Shown here: piece after piece, positions 17,969-26,663 of the stretch | How positions within the stretch are numbered: position 1 is the first letter of the stretch | Layout: the number at the start of each line of letters is the position of its first letter | From: Brevibacillus_H sp041920465 | GTDB taxonomy: Bacteria > Bacillota > Bacilli > Brevibacillales > Brevibacillaceae | Assembly: GCA_041920465.1 (NCBI GenBank) | Contig: JBHGXW010000060.1 | Span: forward strand, 1 to 64,000 | DNA: 64,000 bases | Reading direction: 5' to 3' | Position numbers and translations under genes: made by a program | Notes under the pieces: generated by a model | Told to the model about the DNA's origin: nothing | What the model saw: the letters and a program-made list of their open reading frames with translations, nothing else | Database searches by the model: none

Positions 17969-18020
17969 AAGAAAACCCACCCGACGTAAGCTGCGCTTAA
18001 GTCGGGCGGAGGCTCGAACT
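17969..18020 (-). repeat. Dispersed hairpin element, copy A
   Basis: Read on the minus strand it starts AGTTCGAGCCTCCGCCCGAC and ends GTCGGGTGGGTTTTCTT. The ends pair (CGCCCGAC with GTCGGGTG), with an inner TAAGC/GCTTA stem. The T-rich 3' end resembles a terminator, but on the minus strand it would have to end a transcript from upstream of asnB read-through. The same ends occur at 37859, 38105 and 48173. Confidence 0.6.
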
Positions 18021-18037
18021 TATAAATTCCTATCGAC

Positions 18038-18063
18038 AAAGCCGCCTTTTATAGGCGGCTTTC
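18038..18063. terminator. Bidirectional terminator between the phosphotriesterase gene and asnB
   Basis: AAAGCCGCC and GGCGGCTTT form a stem with a short A/T loop and T tracts on both strands, between convergent genes. Confidence 0.75.
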
Positions 18064-18080
18064 CCATTGATTACTTGATG

Positions 18081-20006
18081 TTATCCGATCGGCTGCGGTT
18101 CTGCCTTTCTCCGGCGCACCTCCACACTGGGGCTTACATACGGACCAAACGAATACTTCTGCTCGATATAAATTTGATGCCAGAGCATGAAGACGAGAAT
18201 GGTCCAGATTTTGCGGCTGTAATCGGCATGCCCTTCACGGTGCTCGTCCAGCATGTAGAGAACGTACGCTTTATTGATCAAATGGTCTACTTTGGATTCA
18301 AAGATGATTTCTTTTGCCCATTGGTAGAATTGGTTTTTCAACCAATAGCGGGTCGGAACGGGGAAGCCCAGTTTCGGACGGGTTTTGATCTCGGCCGGCA
18401 GGAAGTCCTTCATCGCTTCACGCAGGACATGCTTGGTCGTGCCGTTTGCGATTTTGTATTTGGTTGGAATGGTGGCCGCGAACTCAAATACTTTGGGATC
18501 GATAAACGGTACGCGAAGCTCCAAAGAGTTGGCCATCGTCATTTTGTCCGCTTTCATCAGGATATTTCCCCGCAGCCATGTATGGATGTCCAGATATTGC
18601 ATCTTGGTTACATCATCATAATCGGCTACTTTTTGATAGATTTCATTGGTAATTGTCCATGGAGAGCGGTAGTTACCGGAATGGAGGATATCTTCCATGA
18701 CTACGCGTTCTTTTAACTCTTCGCTGAATATCAAAGCATTTCCGAAAAAGCGTTCTTCCACCGTTTTGGAGCCGCGGATCAAGAAGTTTTTACCCTTGAC
18801 CGAATCGGGAAGCTTCTCTGCGATGCTTCTCAAAGAGCCTTTCATCCAGGCTGGCAAATAAGAGAACATGCGCAGTGAATGCGGCTCGCGGTAAATATTG
18901 TAGCCTCCGAAGAATTCGTCGGCGCCTTCACCTGATAAGACAACCGTTACATGCTGACTGGCAAGCTCGGCGACGAAATAGAGCAGGATCGCAGACGGAT
19001 CGGCAACCGGCTCGTCCTGGTGCCAGATCAGACGCGGCAGTTCGCTCATATATCGGTCAGCGGAAATCACGACTTCATGATGTTCAGTCCCCAAGAATTG
19101 GGCCGTCCTGCGGGCATAATCCAATTCACTGTAACCCGGAATGTCGGAGCCGACCGAGAAGGTTTTGACCGGTTCGAACGTCTTGAGCATAGCCACGATA
19201 CTGGAGGAGTCAACTCCGCTGGACAGGAAAGCTCCGCGCGGAACTTCACTCACCCGATGCTTGTCTACCGATTCCAGCATGACAGAGCGCGTGCCTTCGA
19301 CGAAATAGGAAAAAGGCTTGCTTTCATCAGGAGCAAATTGTACTTCCCAGTATTTCGAGATGGAAATCTTGTCATCTTGAATGACGAAATAGTGGGCAGG
19401 CGGAATCCGGTAAATTCCTTCGTACATCGTATTTGGGTCCGGCACATACTGGAACGTCAAATAGTGAAAGAAGGAAGTTTGGTTCACTTCCCGTTTCACA
19501 TTTGGCAGTTCAAGCAAACTCTTTATTTCGCTTCCCACAGCGATAGAGTCGGCCGTTTCCGTATAGTAGAGCGGCTTGATGCCAAAGTGGTCACGAGCCC
19601 CGAACAAGAGCTGCTTGCGGCGGTCCCAAATCGTGAAACCGAACATGCCGCGAAGGTGCTTGGGAGCGTCAAAACCTACTTCTTCGTATAAATGGAGGAT
19701 GGTTTCGATGTCGGAATCAGTCTCGAACACATGGCCGCGATCCTTCAGCCAAGCCTGCAGTTCCTTGTAGTTATATATTTCACCGTTACCGATGATAAAC
19801 ATGTCCTTGTTCTCGTTAAAAAGCGGCTGGTGTCCGCCAGTGACATCAATGATACTTAGCCGGCGAAACCCTAAAGCAATATGATCTTCCAGATGAAACC
19901 CGTCATCGTCCGGTCCCCGATGCAAAATTACGCTCGTCATCGCTTCAATCGTCTCGGGTCGGACTGGAGTCTGCCTCTTGTTGTAGAGTGCTACTATTCC
20001 ACACAT
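18081..20006 (-). CDS. asnB: Asparagine synthase (glutamine-hydrolysing)
   Basis: The enzyme makes asparagine from aspartate, ATP and glutamine. The 641-residue product starts MCGIVALYN, so Cys2 is the N-terminal amidotransferase nucleophile. The glutaminase domain (RGPDDDG, GNGEIYNY) fills about residues 1-200, and the synthetase domain carries the PP-loop SSGVDSSSI near residue 266 and GEGADEFFGGY. It could be asnB or a close paralogue (asnO-like). It is transcribed on the minus strand downstream of comEB and interrupts the competence genes. Confidence 0.93.
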   Translation of the reverse strand: MCGIVALYNKRQTPVRPETIEAMTSVILHRGPDDDGFHLEDHIALGFRRLSIIDVTGGHQPLFNENKDMFIIGNGEIYNYKELQAWLKDRGHVFETDSDIETILHLYEEVGFDAPKHLRGMFGFTIWDRRKQLLFGARDHFGIKPLYYTETADSIAVGSEIKSLLELPNVKREVNQTSFFHYLTFQYVPDPNTMYEGIYRIPPAHYFVIQDDKISISKYWEVQFAPDESKPFSYFVEGTRSVMLESVDKHRVSEVPRGAFLSSGVDSSSIVAMLKTFEPVKTFSVGSDIPGYSELDYARRTAQFLGTEHHEVVISADRYMSELPRLIWHQDEPVADPSAILLYFVAELASQHVTVVLSGEGADEFFGGYNIYREPHSLRMFSYLPAWMKGSLRSIAEKLPDSVKGKNFLIRGSKTVEERFFGNALIFSEELKERVVMEDILHSGNYRSPWTITNEIYQKVADYDDVTKMQYLDIHTWLRGNILMKADKMTMANSLELRVPFIDPKVFEFAATIPTKYKIANGTTKHVLREAMKDFLPAEIKTRPKLGFPVPTRYWLKNQFYQWAKEIIFESKVDHLINKAYVLYMLDEHREGHADYSRKIWTILVFMLWHQIYIEQKYSFGPYVSPSVEVRRRKAEPQPIG

Positions 20007-20127
20007 ATGCGTTAACTCTTCCTCTCACAGGGAGCATCCCTTGAAATACACTATAGCTAAATCTATCACGGATTACCGGAGAGTGCAATCTAAGCAGGAG
20101 ATGAGAGCTTGCCCCACATAGCCGCAA

Positions 20128-20532
20128 TTACTTGTAGTGAACCCACTCCATCGGCTCAATAAAAAATTGGTTGAATTCGTTGTTGTATGCATTGCGGAAG
20201 ACGACACGGACTACACCCGCTTGATTTAAGCGTTTGGTGCAGTTTTCACAGGGTTCATGGGTGACATAGGCGGTGGCTCCGTTCAGCTCATCTCTTCGTG
20301 CATGCAAAATCGCGTTTTCTTCCGCATGCAGCGTTCTGATGCAGCGTCCGTCTTTCATCAGACATCCGACATCCGTACAATGCGGGTGTCCGTGAATCGA
20401 GCCGTTATAGCCGGTTGATACAATCCGATTTTCCTTCACGATCACGCAGCCTACCTGAAGTCTGTTGCAGGTTGCTCTTGTTGCCACTTCATCCGCTAAA
20501 TCGAGATAATATTGATCCCATGATTTTCTCAT
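20128..20532 (-). CDS. comEB: ComEB, dCMP deaminase family
   Basis: This zinc-dependent deaminase of the dCMP deaminase family has HAEEN (His and Glu of the active site) and the PCENC cysteines, plus the extra cysteine/histidine site region GHPHCTDVGC typical of ComEB. The ATG at 20532 gives MRKSWDQYY and has AAGGTG 9 nt upstream. A GTG at 20544 is a possible longer start. It is divergent from comEC rather than cotranscribed with it. dCMP to dUMP conversion is the known family reaction, and ComEB is not needed for DNA uptake itself. Confidence 0.92.
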   Translation of the reverse strand: MRKSWDQYYLDLADEVATRATCNRLQVGCVIVKENRIVSTGYNGSIHGHPHCTDVGCLMKDGRCIRTLHAEENAILHARRDELNGATAYVTHEPCENCTKRLNQAGVVRVVFRNAYNNEFNQFFIEPMEWVHYK

Positions 20533-20693
20533 CTCTTCGCACACCTTTTCCTCTGTTTCGTTTTGCCTTTCATTTTGTCAGCGTTTCAAAGGGAAGTCAA
20601 CAGAACGCCTGCTCTTTCTCCGGTTGTTTTTTTGTCCTTTGCCCAATTTGTATTGTTAGAAGAAGAATCACTTGGGAAAAGGGGACGAAAGCC

Positions 20694-23102
20694 GTGCAGA
20701 GAGCGTTGCAGCCAACTTGGATGCTGCCGATCAGCCTGGCAGTAGTTTGCGGGTATCTCTTAGCTGCTTATGCAGATGTGTACGGATTGGTTGCCATTTA
20801 TTTGCTGGTGGCAGGGATCTCTTGCATCTTGCCAGCGAAGACGCGAGGCAGGATTCGCGTTTGCTTGCTTGTTTCGCTTTTGGCTGTCGGGTACTTCCAG
20901 CTGTACGATCATATCCATCAATCTGCTTGTCTCGCGCTTGCCGCCGGGGAGAAAACCGTTCAAATAGAGGGAGCGATTGATTCTGCGGTAAAGCAGGACG
21001 GGGATACGGTCTCGTTTTATTTGCAAGCTACAAGTGCGGATGGAATCGGTTTGGGAAGGTGGCCCAAAAAGAGCGAAAGAATTGCGGTAAGGCTGAAGCT
21101 GACCCAAGCGGAACAGATTGCTGCCGTAAACAAATGGTCGATCGGTGATTCGCTTGAGGGAGAATTAAAGCTGACTTTGCCGCAAGCAAACCGAAATCCG
21201 GGCGCGTTTAACTACGCCCGCTATTTGCGATGGCAGGGAGTCTATGTGATTGGTGAAGCAGCTTATCCGTCTGTTCGGCATATCCGCCAATTTGCCAATC
21301 TATGGGGCTGGTTCGATCGTTGGCAAAGACTGGAGGAGGCCATCCTGGAGCAAATCTATCCCGATCAGGAAACGGCAGGCTATTTGAAATCGCTGTTGCT
21401 GGGGGTTACGGACGAGGTAGATCCGCAAATTACCGATCTTTACTCCAGAATGGGCTTGCTGCATGTTTTGGCGATTTCCGGCCTTCACGTGACGATGGTC
21501 AGCGCTTGCTGGATGTGGGGATTGAAGCGGTTGGGCCTGAGCAGGAAGAAGAGCGCATGCCTAGGGTTGGTTTTTTTGACACTCTACGTACTGCTGGTGG
21601 GGGCCAGTTCGTCGGCTGTCCGTTCAGGAATCATGGGAGGAATCGGGCTTTTGGCTGTCCAGAGCCGCAGGCAAATCTCCATGGTGTCTGTCTGGAGCAT
21701 CGCTTTGACTGTGATGCTTTTTGCCAGTCCCTATCAGCTCTGGCAGGCAGGATTTCAGCTTTCATTTGCCGTAACATTGGGGCTCATTCTGTATGTGCCG
21801 ATGCTGGCACAGCTCAGGGGGAGGGGGCCGAAGTGGCTGTTTTCATCCCTGACGGTAACTTTTTCGGCCCAGCTTGTCTCCTTTCCCATTCTGATTTATT
21901 GGTTTCATCAGTTTTCATTTTTGTCGTGGCTGATCAACCTGATTTACGTGCCAATCATATCGTTTGTGATTTTGCCGCTTGGCTATGTATCATTGGGAGT
22001 GGCCCACGTTCACCCGGCCTTTGCCTATCTGATTAGCGAATTCAACAGAATGCTACTTGCGTGGCTTCATCACCTGCTTGGCTGGGCCGATCAATGGCAG
22101 ATTCTGTTTCGCCACTGGCCTCATCCGACATGGTGGTGGGTTGTGTTCTATTTGGCGTACTGTTCATTCGTTCCCCTTTGTTGGTATCGGGGCTACCATC
22201 GGGGGCGTGATCTTCTCCTGTACATAGCATGTCTGTTGCTTCTTGTCGTTTGTGCCAGACAGCCTTTTACGGGCCTGAATGAAGTGCGGATCACCTTCCT
22301 TGATGTGGGACAGGGCGATTCTATTATTGTCGAAATCGGCAGGGAGAAAGTATACTTGATTGATAGTGGTGGAACCGTACAGCCCCGCGAAGAGGCCTGG
22401 AGAAGAAAAAAAGACCCGTTTGATGTCGGCAAAGATGTAGTTTTGCCGTTCCTGAGAAGCCGGGGTATCGAACAACTGGATATGATCGTCATGACTCATC
22501 CTGATAACGATCATGTGGGCGGATTTCTATCCATTCTGCCGCAAATGCAAATTAAATCGGCTCTGATTAACGGGGATACGCCCAAAGAAGCCGAACAGAA
22601 AGTGCTAGATTATCTTCTCGTGAAACATATACCCGTTTATACCAACAGACGGATGGTCAGATGGCAGGATCATCCGGATGTTACCTGGACGTGGCTTTCT
22701 CCGACAGAGAGCCCGCAAAACAGCAAGCCAAGCGGCAATGATGCATCAATCGTCTTATTGCTTACCGCGTACGGAAAAAACGTATTGTTCACGGGCGATT
22801 TGGAACAAAAAGGCGAAAAGCTTATTCTTATGGCCTATCATCTCCCTCATGTCGATATATTAAAAGTAGGGCATCACGGCAGCAAAACATCTACCACAAA
22901 GAATTTGCTAGAAGTGATTACTCCCAAGGCAGCTGTGATCTCTGTCGGCAAACATAACCAGTACCATCATCCGCACCCGGAAGTGATCCGGAGGTTGAAC
23001 CAAATGAAGAGCACTGTCTATCGAACAGATGAGCAAGGTTCCATCACGGCGATTATCACTTCGGACGGTATCAAAGTGGAGCCCTTCAGCGCCAGCAGGT
23101 AG
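20694..23102 (+). CDS. comEC: ComEC/Rec2, DNA uptake channel
   Basis: The 802-residue membrane protein forms the channel for single-stranded DNA during transformation. It has N-terminal membrane helices, an OB-like DUF4131 region, the Competence domain (GLLHVLAISGLHVTM), further helices, and a C-terminal metallo-beta-lactamase-like domain from about residue 530 (FLDVGQGDS, MTHPDNDHVGG, KVGHHGSK) with the metal ligands intact. The start is GTG 20694, with AAAAGGGGA about 9 nt upstream. Open frame continues upstream to 20415, but only antisense to comEB. No terminator was seen before the sigma-factor gene. Confidence 0.95.
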   Translation: MQRALQPTWMLPISLAVVCGYLLAAYADVYGLVAIYLLVAGISCILPAKTRGRIRVCLLVSLLAVGYFQLYDHIHQSACLALAAGEKTVQIEGAIDSAVKQDGDTVSFYLQATSADGIGLGRWPKKSERIAVRLKLTQAEQIAAVNKWSIGDSLEGELKLTLPQANRNPGAFNYARYLRWQGVYVIGEAAYPSVRHIRQFANLWGWFDRWQRLEEAILEQIYPDQETAGYLKSLLLGVTDEVDPQITDLYSRMGLLHVLAISGLHVTMVSACWMWGLKRLGLSRKKSACLGLVFLTLYVLLVGASSSAVRSGIMGGIGLLAVQSRRQISMVSVWSIALTVMLFASPYQLWQAGFQLSFAVTLGLILYVPMLAQLRGRGPKWLFSSLTVTFSAQLVSFPILIYWFHQFSFLSWLINLIYVPIISFVILPLGYVSLGVAHVHPAFAYLISEFNRMLLAWLHHLLGWADQWQILFRHWPHPTWWWVVFYLAYCSFVPLCWYRGYHRGRDLLLYIACLLLLVVCARQPFTGLNEVRITFLDVGQGDSIIVEIGREKVYLIDSGGTVQPREEAWRRKKDPFDVGKDVVLPFLRSRGIEQLDMIVMTHPDNDHVGGFLSILPQMQIKSALINGDTPKEAEQKVLDYLLVKHIPVYTNRRMVRWQDHPDVTWTWLSPTESPQNSKPSGNDASIVLLLTAYGKNVLFTGDLEQKGEKLILMAYHLPHVDILKVGHHGSKTSTTKNLLEVITPKAAVISVGKHNQYHHPHPEVIRRLNQMKSTVYRTDEQGSITAIITSDGIKVEPFSASR

Positions 23103-23149
23103 CGGTGCATCTAGCGCTTTCGATTCGTTTAGAAAAAACAGCGGAGATT

Positions 23150-23176
23150 TGCAACTTTATCGAATGGATACACGTC
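23150..23176 (+). promoter_or_regulatory. Candidate ECF-sigma promoter (autoregulatory)
   Basis: TGCAAC (23150-23155), a 17-nt spacer and CGTC (23173-23176) resemble ECF promoters of the TGAAAC/CGTC type. It lies 22 nt before the ECF sigma gene, so positive autoregulation is likely. Consensus for this particular sigma is unknown. Confidence 0.5.
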
Positions 23177-23198
23177 AGAGGGGAAGGAGAGGAGCAAG

Positions 23199-23744
23199 AT
23201 GGGAGAATCGGAGCTTATACGAAAAGCTCAGAGCGGTGATCGGGAAGCCATGATTGAATTGCTTCGATCGGTCGAACACGCCGTATACCGAAGCGCCTAC
23301 TATATATTAGGCAACGAGCAGGACGCACTTGACGCCTCTCAAGAAGCGCTGATTCGGATCTATCGAAAGATCGATACGTTTGAGGAAAAGGCCAAGTTTT
23401 CCACGTGGGTTCAGCGGATTGTCACCAATATCTGCATGGATAAGTTCCGTGCCAAGAAAGAGACCGTCTCTATCGAAGAGCATGAACTGAACATCGCAGA
23501 CAAGAGCAATGTGGAAGACACGATTATGTTAACCCATTTATCAAGTGACATCAAAACGGCAATCGACCAATTGCCGGCGCAGTACCGAAGCGTGGTCGTG
23601 CTAAGATATTTGGAGGACTTTTCCTATCAAGAAATTGCCGACGCACTGGAGCTTCCCTTAAATACCGTAAAGTCGTATTTGTTTAGAGCCAGGCAGCAGC
23701 TTCAAGATCTTCTATATGATTATCAGAAAGGAGGGATAGGGTGA
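23199..23744 (+). CDS. RNA polymerase ECF sigma factor
   Basis: The 181-residue protein has sigma region 2 (DALDASQEALIRIYRKIDTF, then FSTWVQRIVTNICMDKFR) and region 4 (LPAQYRSVVVLRYLEDFSYQEIADAL), with a short acidic linker between. It is close to the SigW/SigV-type ECF group. GGAGAGG precedes the ATG. The next gene, a membrane protein with a cytoplasmic N-terminus, starts at its stop and is the likely anti-sigma factor. The signal is unknown, but cell-envelope stress is the usual role. Confidence 0.93.
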   Translation: MGESELIRKAQSGDREAMIELLRSVEHAVYRSAYYILGNEQDALDASQEALIRIYRKIDTFEEKAKFSTWVQRIVTNICMDKFRAKKETVSIEEHELNIADKSNVEDTIMLTHLSSDIKTAIDQLPAQYRSVVVLRYLEDFSYQEIADALELPLNTVKSYLFRARQQLQDLLYDYQKGGIG

Positions 23745-24817
23745 TGAGTAGAACGGATTTTCTGGAGTTGATTCAACGTGATCTGGACGGAGATTTAACC
23801 CCTGTTGAGAAAGAATTACTGAACCGCCAACTGCAAAGCGACCCCGAGCTGCAGTTGATGCACGCCCGGCTTTTACACGTTTCGGAAAGTTTGGAGCAGC
23901 TTCCGCCTGTTACACCTCCGTTTAGCTTAGTCGACGCCATTCTGCCGCAATTGGACAGCTCATCCCCTGACCCTGTTCAGACTGAAGCGCAGCCACGCAT
24001 GATGGAATTGCCGCGGTTGGAGAAAAAGAGCGAAATCTCTTCTGCCGAACCGAAGAGGCGGGCGATTCCTGCATGGCTTTTGAAAGCGTCAAGCGGGGTC
24101 GTTGCCGCCAGTTTGTTATTCGGTATTTATGCAATGGCTCATAAGGCCAACCAGACACAAGTACAAGACGATACCAACGGAAGTCCTTCGGTACAATCGA
24201 CAACGGTTCAGCCGACTCCGGCCGCGGAGCCTTCTAAAGAACAAACGCCAGCGCCCGGGGCCGCACAGACGGGTACACCGGCAAAGACCGATCCCGCTCA
24301 GGGCAAGCAGACGAAACCGAAAACTCATGTCAATCCACCATCCGTGGCAGCGACACAGGAGACGAAGCCGGGCGGCAAAGAGGACCCAAGCAAGCCGAAA
24401 GCAAATCCTTCGCCATATAAGCCGCCTGCAAACAAGGCGACGGCAAGCGAGAAGGATGAAAAGAAGGATAAGAGCAAATCAACCAGGAATCCGAAAGCCG
24501 TCCAACCTTCTCATGATAGGCCAGGCCAATCGGAGCAACCGGCTGATCCTGCGAAAAAAAAAGAAACAGACAAGAATAACGGGAATAGAAACGGAAACAG
24601 CAATCGTGAGCAACAGGCGAAAAACAAAGAACCCAATTCTAATAAAGAGAAGGGTGCAAACAAGGATCAAGAAACAGATAAAGAAAAAGGAACAAACAAA
24701 GAAAGAAATAACGGAAACGCAGGAAATGCTGATGAAAATAGAAGTAGCAAAGGCAACGAGAAAAAATCAAGCCTTGAGGTATCCTTATCTGTTATATCAA
24801 TGATTTTTCGCCGTTGA
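23744..24817 (+). CDS. Putative membrane anti-sigma factor with long low-complexity tail
   Basis: The 357-residue protein starts with a roughly 105-residue cytoplasmic part (MSRTDFLELIQRDLDGDLTP, a zinc-finger-like anti-sigma start but with no H-x3-C-x2-C motif). One membrane helix follows near residues 108-131 (PAWLLKASSGVVAASLLFGI). The rest is about 220 residues rich in Lys, Asn, Pro, Glu and Thr outside the membrane, possibly wall-spanning. The start could be GTG 23741. AAAGGAGGG fits ATG 23744 better (8 nt). Position directly after the sigma gene supports the anti-sigma role. Confidence 0.78.
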   Translation: MSRTDFLELIQRDLDGDLTPVEKELLNRQLQSDPELQLMHARLLHVSESLEQLPPVTPPFSLVDAILPQLDSSSPDPVQTEAQPRMMELPRLEKKSEISSAEPKRRAIPAWLLKASSGVVAASLLFGIYAMAHKANQTQVQDDTNGSPSVQSTTVQPTPAAEPSKEQTPAPGAAQTGTPAKTDPAQGKQTKPKTHVNPPSVAATQETKPGGKEDPSKPKANPSPYKPPANKATASEKDEKKDKSKSTRNPKAVQPSHDRPGQSEQPADPAKKKETDKNNGNRNGNSNREQQAKNKEPNSNKEKGANKDQETDKEKGTNKERNNGNAGNADENRSSKGNEKKSSLEVSLSVISMIFRR

Positions 24818-24970
24818 TGGTACGCCAGGCTACAGCCGGGCGGGGAAAAACGGTCGCCGGTCGATACAGCGTAAACGATAGCCGACTGGGGACAAAAAAT
24901 TTGGATGATCGGATTAGCACCATACTGGCAGCGGATGCGTATATTGTATTACCAAGCACCCCCTGCTTAC

Positions 24971-25009
24971 CGCTTAGGGAGAAGGTATCCCGGGGCTTTT
25001 CCCTAAGCG
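24971..25009 (+). terminator. Strong hairpin after the anti-sigma gene
   Basis: CGCTTAGGGAGAAG pairs with CTTTTCCCTAAGCG (14 bp, one G-T) around a 10-nt loop. The T run is weak (TTTAC). A weaker stem, CGGTCG with CGACTG, lies upstream near 24858-24892. The 333-bp stretch 24818-25150 has no convincing gene. Confidence 0.55.
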
Positions 25010-25041
25010 TTTACATAAAGGTGCCTACAATCGACTTCGGA

Positions 25042-25070
25042 GAAACCGTGGCCATTGGTTACGGTTTTTC
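25042..25070 (+). terminator. Second intrinsic terminator upstream of holA
   Basis: AAACCGT and ACGGTTT pair around an 11-nt loop, followed by TTTC. It isolates holA from the sigma operon. Confidence 0.65.
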
Positions 25071-25104
25071 GCATTTTCTGCGCTTCGTTAGTACCTTCTC
25101 TTTA

Positions 25105-25113
25105 TGCTATAAT
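25105..25113 (+). promoter_or_regulatory. Extended -10 promoter for holA
   Basis: TGCTATAAT is a perfect extended -10 (TGnTATAAT), 38 nt before the holA start. No clear -35 is present, which the extended -10 can compensate for. Confidence 0.6.
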
Positions 25114-25150
25114 AACCGGGATGATTGAATGCTAAAGGGGGTACGTACCA

Positions 25151-26188
25151 ATGCCGTTACGTACGGCAGTCAGGGAGATCAAAGAGAAGCGGTACGCTCC
25201 GGTTTACCTGCTTTACGGAACGGAGAGCTTTCTCATGGAAGAGTTTATCTCGTTCGCCAAATCCGAGATGATCGCTCCCGATTATGCTGACCTGAACATC
25301 GGCCAGTACGATTGTGCGGAAATCCCGTTGGCTGCCATTTTGCAAGACGCCGAGACGCTGCCGTTCCTGGCCGATCAGCGCGTGGTGATTGCCCATAACG
25401 CCTTCTTCTTGACGGGAGCCAAACCTCCGACCAAAGTGGAAGTGGACCCGGAACTGCTGCTTCAATATGTGGCAAAGCCGCCTGAATATACTTCGCTGTT
25501 TTTGACCGTGCAGGCGGACAAGCTGGACGAACGCAAAAAAATCGTGAAAACCCTTCAGCAGAAAGCGACCGTTATCCCGTTTCAACCGCTGCGCGATTCC
25601 GAATTGTACGCTTGGGTAGAACGCCGGGCGCAAAAGTACAAGCGCGTGATCAAGCGGGATGAAGCGATGCTGTTGGTGGAACGCGTGGGAAACGATCTGC
25701 GTCTCCTCGATAAAGAAATTGAAAAAATGGCTTTATACGTGGAACAGGAGGGTGGCTTGATCAATCAGGAAGTCATCCGGCTGCTCTCGTCCCGGACGCT
25801 GGAGCAGGATGTGTTTGCCTTGATTGAAGCGGCGGTAAACGGCAAATTATCAGAGGCATTCCGCATTTTCTACGATATCAGCAAAACAGGAGAAGAGGCA
25901 ATCAAACTGTTATCCTTGTTTGCCAGACAAATCCGCATGCTGCTGCATGTGAAAATCTGGGGGCCGAGAGGATATTCCCAGCAGCAGTTGGCAAACATGC
26001 TCAAGGTTCATCCGTATGCGGTCAAAAAGGCGATGGAACAAGCGAGATTTTTTGACGAAACCGGGTTAAGACGTCTCTTGAACTTGCTTGCGGAAGAAGA
26101 TTTTCGGATGAAATCAGGGCAAGTGGACAAGCAGTTGGCGATTGAACTGTTTATCACAAGAGTGGCAGCCGCAAAGAAAAACCCATGA
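25151..26188 (+). CDS. holA: DNA polymerase III delta subunit
   Basis: The 345-residue protein is the clamp-loader delta subunit that opens the sliding clamp. It shows the family start YAPVYLLYGTESFLMEEF, the clamp-binding-type region near residues 75-85 (LPFLADQRVV) and the C-terminal collar segment around RLLNLLAEEDFRMKSGQ. The order holA, rpsT (opposite strand), gpr, spoIIP matches B. subtilis. The stop codon lies inside the downstream terminator. Confidence 0.95.
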   Translation: MPLRTAVREIKEKRYAPVYLLYGTESFLMEEFISFAKSEMIAPDYADLNIGQYDCAEIPLAAILQDAETLPFLADQRVVIAHNAFFLTGAKPPTKVEVDPELLLQYVAKPPEYTSLFLTVQADKLDERKKIVKTLQQKATVIPFQPLRDSELYAWVERRAQKYKRVIKRDEAMLLVERVGNDLRLLDKEIEKMALYVEQEGGLINQEVIRLLSSRTLEQDVFALIEAAVNGKLSEAFRIFYDISKTGEEAIKLLSLFARQIRMLLHVKIWGPRGYSQQQLANMLKVHPYAVKKAMEQARFFDETGLRRLLNLLAEEDFRMKSGQVDKQLAIELFITRVAAAKKNP

Positions 26189-26209
26189 ACACAAGATTCA
26201 TGGGTTTTT
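26177..26209. terminator. Bidirectional terminator between holA and rpsT
   Basis: AAACCCATGAA and TTCATGGGTTT pair around a short loop, with A and T tracts on both sides, between convergent genes. Confidence 0.85.
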
Positions 26210-26224
26210 ATGTGTCGGCACACA

Positions 26225-26500
26225 TTACGCTACAGGAGCAGCTAATGCGTTTAACTTTTTCATCAAGCGGGATTTTTGACGATTTGCTGCATTTTTATGG
26301 ATAAGTCCTTTGGTAGCAGCCTTGTCCAATTTTTTCACAGCTACCAGAAGAGCAGATTTCGCAGTTTCCACATCATTTGCGGCAACAGCTTTCTCAAAGT
26401 TCTTTACTGCAGTGCGCAGGTCGGATTTTTGGGAAGCACGTTGAGCACGACGTTTCTCGATTTGCTTGGTACGCTTGATCGCGGATTTAATATTTGGCAT
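26225..26500 (-). CDS. rpsT: 30S ribosomal protein bS20
   Basis: This 91-residue basic protein starts MPNIKSAIKRTKQIEKRRAQ and is a standard bS20, which binds 16S rRNA early in 30S assembly. AAGGAGGTG 9 nt before the ATG at 26500 is a near-perfect SD. A longer in-frame start at 26533 would precede this SD and is rejected. Confidence 0.97.
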   Translation of the reverse strand: MPNIKSAIKRTKQIEKRRAQRASQKSDLRTAVKNFEKAVAANDVETAKSALLVAVKKLDKAATKGLIHKNAANRQKSRLMKKLNALAAPVA

Positions 26501-26544
26501 GAGTGTCACCTCCTTAAAGCAATAAAACAGCAATGGGAGTACGC

Positions 26545-26575
26545 TGAATACAACAAATCATATTCTAGCACTTTA
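26545..26575 (+). promoter_or_regulatory. Possible forespore (sigma-G type) promoter for gpr
   Basis: TGAATA (26545-26550), an 18-nt spacer and CACTTTA (26569-26575) resemble a sigma-F/G promoter, but the -10 is poor (4 of 7 against CATACTA). AATACTA at 26630 is an alternative -10 with no well-placed -35. Confidence 0.25.
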
Positions 26576-26663
26576 GGTATTCGATTGCAAGAATGGAATT
26601 CGAATAATATTTCCACATTCATGCAAGCTAATACTATCTTGTACCAGCAAAAGGAGGAGAATC

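Noticed and set aside
20415..20693. Upstream extension of comEC
   Set aside because: It would be antisense to comEB. The GTG at 20694 has an SD and gives a normal ComEC N-terminus.
24814..25128. A 104-codon plus-strand frame after the anti-sigma gene
   Set aside because: It runs through two or three strong hairpins and the holA promoter, has no SD and no recognisable protein features.
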